Part shown: piece after piece, positions 13,610 through 18,068 of the stretch | Numbering within the stretch: position 1 is the stretch's first letter | How the letters are laid out: the number at the start of each line of letters is the position of its first letter | From: RGIG5612 sp045616165 | Lineage (GTDB): Bacteria > Bacillota > Clostridia > Lachnospirales > Lachnospiraceae | DNA: 18,068 bases | Direction: 5' to 3' | Assembly (NCBI GenBank): GCA_045616165.1 | Contig: JAZLGF010000045.1 | Coordinates: 1-18,068, forward strand | Notes under the pieces: model-generated | What the model was told of the DNA's origin: nothing | Database searches by the model: none | The model's input: only the letters and a program-made list of their open reading frames with translations | Translations under genes and position numbers: made by a program

Positions 13610-14395
13610 TCATTTTAGATGATACATTAACAACGCACCACTAATAGCCGCGTTAAGAGACTCAACTTTTCCTTCCATCGGAATTTTAATTTTTGCATCA
13701 GCATTTTCTAAAACTTCTTTAGAAATTCCATTCGCTTCATTTCCTATAACAATAGCGCTCTTCTTTGCGTATTGAACCTCGTCAAACGCTACCGCGCCGT
13801 CAAGAGCAGCCGCATATACACTAAAGCCTTCGCTTTTTAATTCTTTTATCTTCGTTACGCAATCGCAAGTATATGTTGGTACTCTGAAAATGCTACCCAT
13901 TGTTGAACGAATTGTTTTTGGATTATAAATATCGGCGCAATCCTTGCTTAATATTACGGCTTTAACGCCTGCCGCCTCGGATGTTCTTATCATAGTTCCT
14001 AAATTACCAGGGTCTTGAATTCCATCTAAGATTAAAACAGTCTGCTTATCGCAACCTGCGTCTTGTTTATATTTTATGTCTTTTGCTCTTTTAAGTGCAG
14101 ACATATTTACTAAAGCCAAGATGCCCTGAGGCGTAACCGTATCAGAAATGCTTTTAAAAACTTCATCACTAACAATATCAAAAGCATTATATTTTTTTGC
14201 AAGTTCTTCTTCGCCTATTTTCTTTTCTTTCATATAACTATCTGAAACAAAAATATGCTCTGCAAAAGAAGATGGCAATTCCGAAACCATCTTACTTCCC
14301 TCGATTACAAAAAGGCCCTGTTCTTTTCTCGCTTTGCTTGAATCAAGAAGTTTTCTAACATTTTTTATTTGTCCATTAGTTCTTGAAGTAATCAT
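13610..14395 (-). CDS. SpoU/TrmH-family RNA 2'-O-methyltransferase
   Basis: 261 residues. An N-terminal L30-like RNA-binding domain (about 1-105, with ARKEQGLFVIEGSKMV) precedes the knotted SPOUT catalytic domain. Motif 1 is LDGIQDPGNLGTMIRTSEA (123-141) with N131 and the catalytic R137. Motif 2 is AIVIGNEANGIS (214-225), and motif 3 is IPMEGKVESLNAA (238-250). It uses S-adenosylmethionine to methylate a ribose 2'-OH in rRNA or tRNA; RlmB- and TsnR-like proteins share this layout, so the exact target is open and I give no symbol. The start overlaps the dnaE stop by 4 bases. The CDS ends 39 bases before the start chosen for the next gene. Confidence 0.93.
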   Translation of the reverse strand: MITSRTNGQIKNVRKLLDSSKARKEQGLFVIEGSKMVSELPSSFAEHIFVSDSYMKEKKIGEEELAKKYNAFDIVSDEVFKSISDTVTPQGILALVNMSALKRAKDIKYKQDAGCDKQTVLILDGIQDPGNLGTMIRTSEAAGVKAVILSKDCADIYNPKTIRSTMGSIFRVPTYTCDCVTKIKELKSEGFSVYAAALDGAVAFDEVQYAKKSAIVIGNEANGISKEVLENADAKIKIPMEGKVESLNAAISGALLMYHLK

Positions 14396-17300
14396 CTTCT
14401 AAAAGTTAATTTAACATTATCATGTCCGAATCTTTGCTCGAGTACTTCGATAAATTCGCGAGACGATTTAACGTTAAATTTTTCATCCATCCTTTTCATT
14501 TGTCTTACGTCTTTTATATAAACGACAATTGGAGTGTTGCCTTTTAATTCATCTATCGTAGAAAGATCCGTTATATATCTTTCATTTTTTCTATATTCAT
14601 AGACATCTTTAAATTGAATCCAAAGTTCTTTATTAAAGCCTTTCATGTCTGTCATCTTATCACAAATAAGTTTGCCATCAGAATCAGAATCAACGCTTAC
14701 TCTACCCCTAATTAAAACTTTATTTCCTTCTTCAATAAGCGATCTGTTTTCCGAATAATTTCTAGCAAAAACAATAACTTCAACCGTGCCAACTAAATCC
14801 TCGATAGTTACAAACGCCATCATTTGGCCTTTTTTATCTGTCTTAGTTGTAACTTTGCTAATAAGACCTCCTAGCGTCTGGATAGAATCATCTTTTACTC
14901 TTACTTTTCCTTCATCGTCAATCTCAAAATCGCTTGACTTAGCCGTTGTATTTGCCAATAAAAGTTCAGCAAAGTCTTCTAACGGATGGCCACTTATATA
15001 AATTCCAAGAACATCTTTTTCAAACTCTAAGAGCGTTTCTTTATCAAACTCACCAACATCCGGAACCCTAATCATGTAATCGCTCTTATCATTTTGGCCT
15101 GCTAAGTCGAAGAGTGAAAGTTGTCCCGAAATTGCACTCTTTTTGTCATTCGTAATTTTATCTATTACGTCCATGTAAATATGGACAAGCTGTTTTCTTG
15201 TAAACCCAAATGAATCAAAACATCCGGCTTTAATAAAGTTTTCAACCGCTCTTTTATTTAAATCCTTAAGGATTAATCTCTGACAAAAATCATATAAATC
15301 TCTATATGGTCCATTTTCTTTTCTTTCATTTACTATGTTATCAATTAAGTTTTTGCCAACACCTTTAATAGCCGAAAGGCCATATCTTATATTCTTTCCA
15401 TGTGCTGTAAATCCGCTTTCAGCCTCATTAATATCAGGTGGAAGAATCTCAATATCCATATCCTTTGCTTCCTGGATATATTCAGCAAGTTTTGAAAGTT
15501 TATCTACGACAGATGTCATAATAGCAGCCATAAATTCTACAGGGAAATAGAATTTAAGGTATGCTGTTTGGTATGAAACTACTGCGTATGCCGCTGCATG
15601 TGACTTATTGAACGCATACTTAGCAAAGTCAATCATGTCGTCGTAAATTTTATTTGCAACCGCTTCGCTAATACCATTACGCACGCAGCCAGGAACACTT
15701 TCATCATCGCCATAAACAAATCTTTGACGTTCAGCCTGCATAACATAATCTTTTTTCTTGCTCATAGCTCTTCTTAGAACGTCTGCACCGCCAAGAGAAT
15801 ATCCCGCAAGGTCACGAACTATTTGCATAACCTGTTCCTGGTAGACGATACATCCATACGTTGGCTCTAAGATTGGCTTAAGCTGTGGACAATCGTATTT
15901 TATTTGCTGACCAGAGTTTTTGCCTTTAATATATTTTGGAATGAAATCCATCGGGCCAGGTCTGTAAAGAGCAATTCCGGCTATTACGTCTTCCAAAGAG
16001 TGTGGCTTAAGTTCTCGCATAAAACTTGTCATTCCCGGACTTTCAAGTTGGAACACACCTTTAGTTTTTCCAAGGCCTATCATTTCTAAAACTTTTTTAT
16101 CATCATAATCTATTAGTCCTAAATCTAATTCAATGCCTTTATTTCTTTGTGCCATTATTGAAGCATTTTGAATAACGGTAAGTGTTCTAAGTCCTAAAAA
16201 GTCCATCTTTAAGAGTCCTAGTTCTTCTAAGGTAGTCATAATAAATTGTGTTACCGTCGAACCATCACTTCCTCTTGAAAGTGGAACATATTCCATAATT
16301 GGCTCTTTTGAAATTACTACGCCGGCCGCATGCATTGATGTATGGCGTGGAAGCCCTTCAAGTCTTTTCGCCATATCAATAAGTTGTTTAATTTGCAAAT
16401 CGCTATCATAAGCTCTTTTAAATTCAATATTTCCTGCGAGTGCTTTATCTATTGTTATGTTGAGTTCTGACGGAACCATTTTTGCAATAGAATCGACAAC
16501 TCCGTAAGGAATATCTAAAACTCTTCCGACATCTCTTATAACGTTTCTAGCTGCCATAGTTCCAAAAGTTATAATCTGGGCTACTTTTTCAGTGCCGTAT
16601 TTTCTTGTAACATATTCGATAACTTCGCCTCTTCTTTCGTAGCAAAAGTCAACGTCTATATCGGGCATTGATACACGCTCAGGATTTAAGAAACGTTCAA
16701 AAATTAAACTGTATTTAATAGGATCTATGTCTGTAATTTTTAAGCAATATGAAACAATACTGCCTGCTGCACTTCCTCTTCCCGGGCCAACCGCAATTCC
16801 ATGCTCTTTAGCGTAGTTAATAAAATCCCAAACAATAAGGAAGTAATCAACATATCCCATTTGCTTAATTGTATCCAATTCAAATCTTAATCTTGGCTCA
16901 TAGCGTTGCCAGTCAGGATATCTTTCTTTTAGTCCTTTTTGACAAAGCATGTCTAAATACTCTTCTGATGTATAGCCGTCTGGAACATCGAATTTAGGAA
17001 GTTTTTGTACACCAAATTCAATTTCAACATTACATCTAGACGCAATACGCTCAGTATTTTTTATAGCTTCTGGCGCATAAGCAAAAAGCTCTTCCATCTG
17101 CTTAGGTGATTTTATAAAGTATTGACCGCCTTCATATTTCATGCGGTCTTTATCATTTATTTTTTTACCTGTTTGGATACAAAGCAAAACATCATGTGCC
17201 TCAGCATCACTATCATATGTATAATGGATATCATTCGTGCAGATAAGCGGAATTCCTGTTTCTTCGTTCATTCTAAGAAGCTGCGCATTTACCATCTTTT

Positions 17301-17847
17301 GCTCTGGGATTCCATGATCTTGTAATTCTAAAAAGAAATTTCCTGCGCCAAAAATCTTTTGAAGTCTTATCGCTTCTTCTTTAGCGTCGTTATATTTTCC
17401 TCTTTGAATTAATCTAGATACGATACCAGCAAGACATGCGCTGGAAGCAATTATTCCTTCAGAATATTTTTCCAAAATTTCATAATCAACACGTGGCTTA
17501 TAATAAAACCCTTCTGTAAACCCGTGTGAAACTATTTTCATTAGGTTGTTATAACCTACGTTATTTTCTGCCAATAAAACAAGGTGATAATATCTATCAT
17601 CACCCTGACCCACCTCACGGTCAAATCTGGAACCTGAGGTTACATATATTTCACATCCGATAATAGGCTTAATACCAGCAGCCTTTGCCGCTCTGTAAAA
17701 GTCTACTACACCGTACATTGCCCCGTGGTCAGTAATTGCCAGGCTGTCGCACCCTTGTGTTTTAGCCTGTTCTACCAACTCTTTGATCTTTCCCGAACCA
17801 TCCAATAAGCTGTATTCGGTATGAACATGCAGGTGCGTAAATGCCAT
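14392..17847 (-). CDS. dnaE: DNA polymerase III subunit alpha (DnaE)
   Basis: 1151 residues, normal length for DnaE. The N-terminal PHP domain has THLHVHTEYSLLDG (H5, H7, H9 intact). The palm has GPGRGSAAGS (354-363), catalytic aspartates D398 and D400 in MPDIDVDF, and the third acidic residue D549 in LLKMDFLGL. FNKSHAAAYA and GVGKNLIDNIV mark the fingers and helix-hairpin-helix region. An OB-fold (about 1000-1075, TLGGLISKV...VEVIVFARNY) lies near the C-terminus. No intein or split is seen. In low-GC Gram-positives DnaE works beside PolC, extending primers. GAAGGAG 7 bases before the ATG overlaps the end of the HPr-like gene, whose stop lies 2 bases upstream. The stop overlaps the SpoU gene by 4 bases. 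Confidence 0.98.
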   Translation of the reverse strand: MAFTHLHVHTEYSLLDGSGKIKELVEQAKTQGCDSLAITDHGAMYGVVDFYRAAKAAGIKPIIGCEIYVTSGSRFDREVGQGDDRYYHLVLLAENNVGYNNLMKIVSHGFTEGFYYKPRVDYEILEKYSEGIIASSACLAGIVSRLIQRGKYNDAKEEAIRLQKIFGAGNFFLELQDHGIPEQKMVNAQLLRMNEETGIPLICTNDIHYTYDSDAEAHDVLLCIQTGKKINDKDRMKYEGGQYFIKSPKQMEELFAYAPEAIKNTERIASRCNVEIEFGVQKLPKFDVPDGYTSEEYLDMLCQKGLKERYPDWQRYEPRLRFELDTIKQMGYVDYFLIVWDFINYAKEHGIAVGPGRGSAAGSIVSYCLKITDIDPIKYSLIFERFLNPERVSMPDIDVDFCYERRGEVIEYVTRKYGTEKVAQIITFGTMAARNVIRDVGRVLDIPYGVVDSIAKMVPSELNITIDKALAGNIEFKRAYDSDLQIKQLIDMAKRLEGLPRHTSMHAAGVVISKEPIMEYVPLSRGSDGSTVTQFIMTTLEELGLLKMDFLGLRTLTVIQNASIMAQRNKGIELDLGLIDYDDKKVLEMIGLGKTKGVFQLESPGMTSFMRELKPHSLEDVIAGIALYRPGPMDFIPKYIKGKNSGQQIKYDCPQLKPILEPTYGCIVYQEQVMQIVRDLAGYSLGGADVLRRAMSKKKDYVMQAERQRFVYGDDESVPGCVRNGISEAVANKIYDDMIDFAKYAFNKSHAAAYAVVSYQTAYLKFYFPVEFMAAIMTSVVDKLSKLAEYIQEAKDMDIEILPPDINEAESGFTAHGKNIRYGLSAIKGVGKNLIDNIVNERKENGPYRDLYDFCQRLILKDLNKRAVENFIKAGCFDSFGFTRKQLVHIYMDVIDKITNDKKSAISGQLSLFDLAGQNDKSDYMIRVPDVGEFDKETLLEFEKDVLGIYISGHPLEDFAELLLANTTAKSSDFEIDDEGKVRVKDDSIQTLGGLISKVTTKTDKKGQMMAFVTIEDLVGTVEVIVFARNYSENRSLIEEGNKVLIRGRVSVDSDSDGKLICDKMTDMKGFNKELWIQFKDVYEYRKNERYITDLSTIDELKGNTPIVVYIKDVRQMKRMDEKFNVKSSREFIEVLEQRFGHDNVKLTFRR

Positions 17848-17849
17848 TG

Positions 17850-18068
17850 TTACTCCTTCGAAGATAAATATTTCTCTATGCCGTCAACTGCTTCAATCTC
17901 GTCAGTTCCTTCTGCAGAAATAATAACTCTTTCACCCTGAGCTATACCAAGGCTCATCATGCCCATTATGCTCTTTGCATTAACTTTTTTATCTCTGTAT
18001 TCTACGAAAATAGAGCTGTCGTACTGGCTTGCAACCTGAACGAAAACTGCAACAGGTCTTGCTTCAAG
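17850..18068 (-). CDS. Crh-like HPr-family protein lacking His15 (5' end outside the window)
   Basis: 72 C-terminal residues are visible; the gene runs off the right edge and lacks perhaps a dozen residues. It aligns with HPr and Crh: LEARPVAVFVQVASQYDS, then VNAKSIMGMMSLGIAQGE, then GIEKYL. In HPr the motif LHARP holds the histidine that carries phosphate from EI to PTS sugars; here that position is glutamate (LEARP). The regulatory serine in AKSIMG is present, as in Bacillus subtilis Crh, where the histidine is glutamine. It therefore probably does not act in phosphotransfer to sugars but may be a CcpA co-regulator phosphorylated by HPr kinase, or have another role. It is followed after 2 bases by dnaE, whose ribosome binding site lies in its last codons. 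Confidence 0.92.
   Translation of the reverse strand, partial: LEARPVAVFVQVASQYDSSIFVEYRDKKVNAKSIMGMMSLGIAQGERVIISAEGTDEIEAVDGIEKYLSSKE

Overview
The window reads as chromosomal DNA of a low-GC Gram-positive of the class Clostridia, most likely Lachnospiraceae or a close relative. The reasons are the AT-rich coding sequence, strong AGGAGG-type ribosome binding sites, a lipoprotein-type binding protein, and the order Crh/HPr-like - dnaE - SpoU methylase - short hypothetical - coaX - dusB. Every convincing protein gene lies on the minus strand.

Right part (11510-18068, read right to left): a tightly packed housekeeping operon. It holds a partial Crh/HPr-like protein without the phosphorylatable histidine, DNA polymerase III alpha (dnaE), a SpoU/TrmH RNA methyltransferase, a short conserved hypothetical protein, type III pantothenate kinase (coaX) and tRNA-dihydrouridine synthase (dusB). 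Several neighbours overlap by 4 bases (ATGA) or more, so translation is probably coupled.

Middle (10369-11509): about 1.1 kb without a credible protein gene but with dense, layered structure, and the most unusual part of the window. A composite inverted-repeat element (10456-11499) carries, from outside inwards: (i) similar outer ends; (ii) two GC-rich structured elements in opposite orientation (B, 10456-10638; C, 11336-11505); (iii) a 29-bp inverted repeat (10649-10677 and 11294-11322); (iv) two small hairpins; and (v) eight tandem hairpins (10761-11235). The hairpins have 11-bp stems, invariably 15-nt loops and an almost strict 62-bp period, and their stems change by compensatory substitutions. 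A third copy of the structured element (A, 1-165) lies at the left edge. A and C share an identical 24-nt loop core on stems that differ by compensatory changes, and A ends in an intrinsic terminator.

Left part (166-10368): accessory metabolism and transport. A ferredoxin-like 38-residue ORF and two nitroreductase-family genes (10362 to 8906) end at a strong terminator. Then follows a co-directional series: membrane-anchored GIY-YIG protein, MATE exporter, MFS transporter, GH2 glycosidase, THEP1-like NTPase, FecCD-type permease, its ATPase, a binding lipoprotein and a cupin. This pairs uptake of an iron, siderophore, haem or corrinoid-type compound with glycoside import and cleavage. The block is bracketed by elements A and B, whose first 79 bases match in inverted orientation at 77 positions, which suggests an accessory segment bounded by repeats beside the housekeeping operon.
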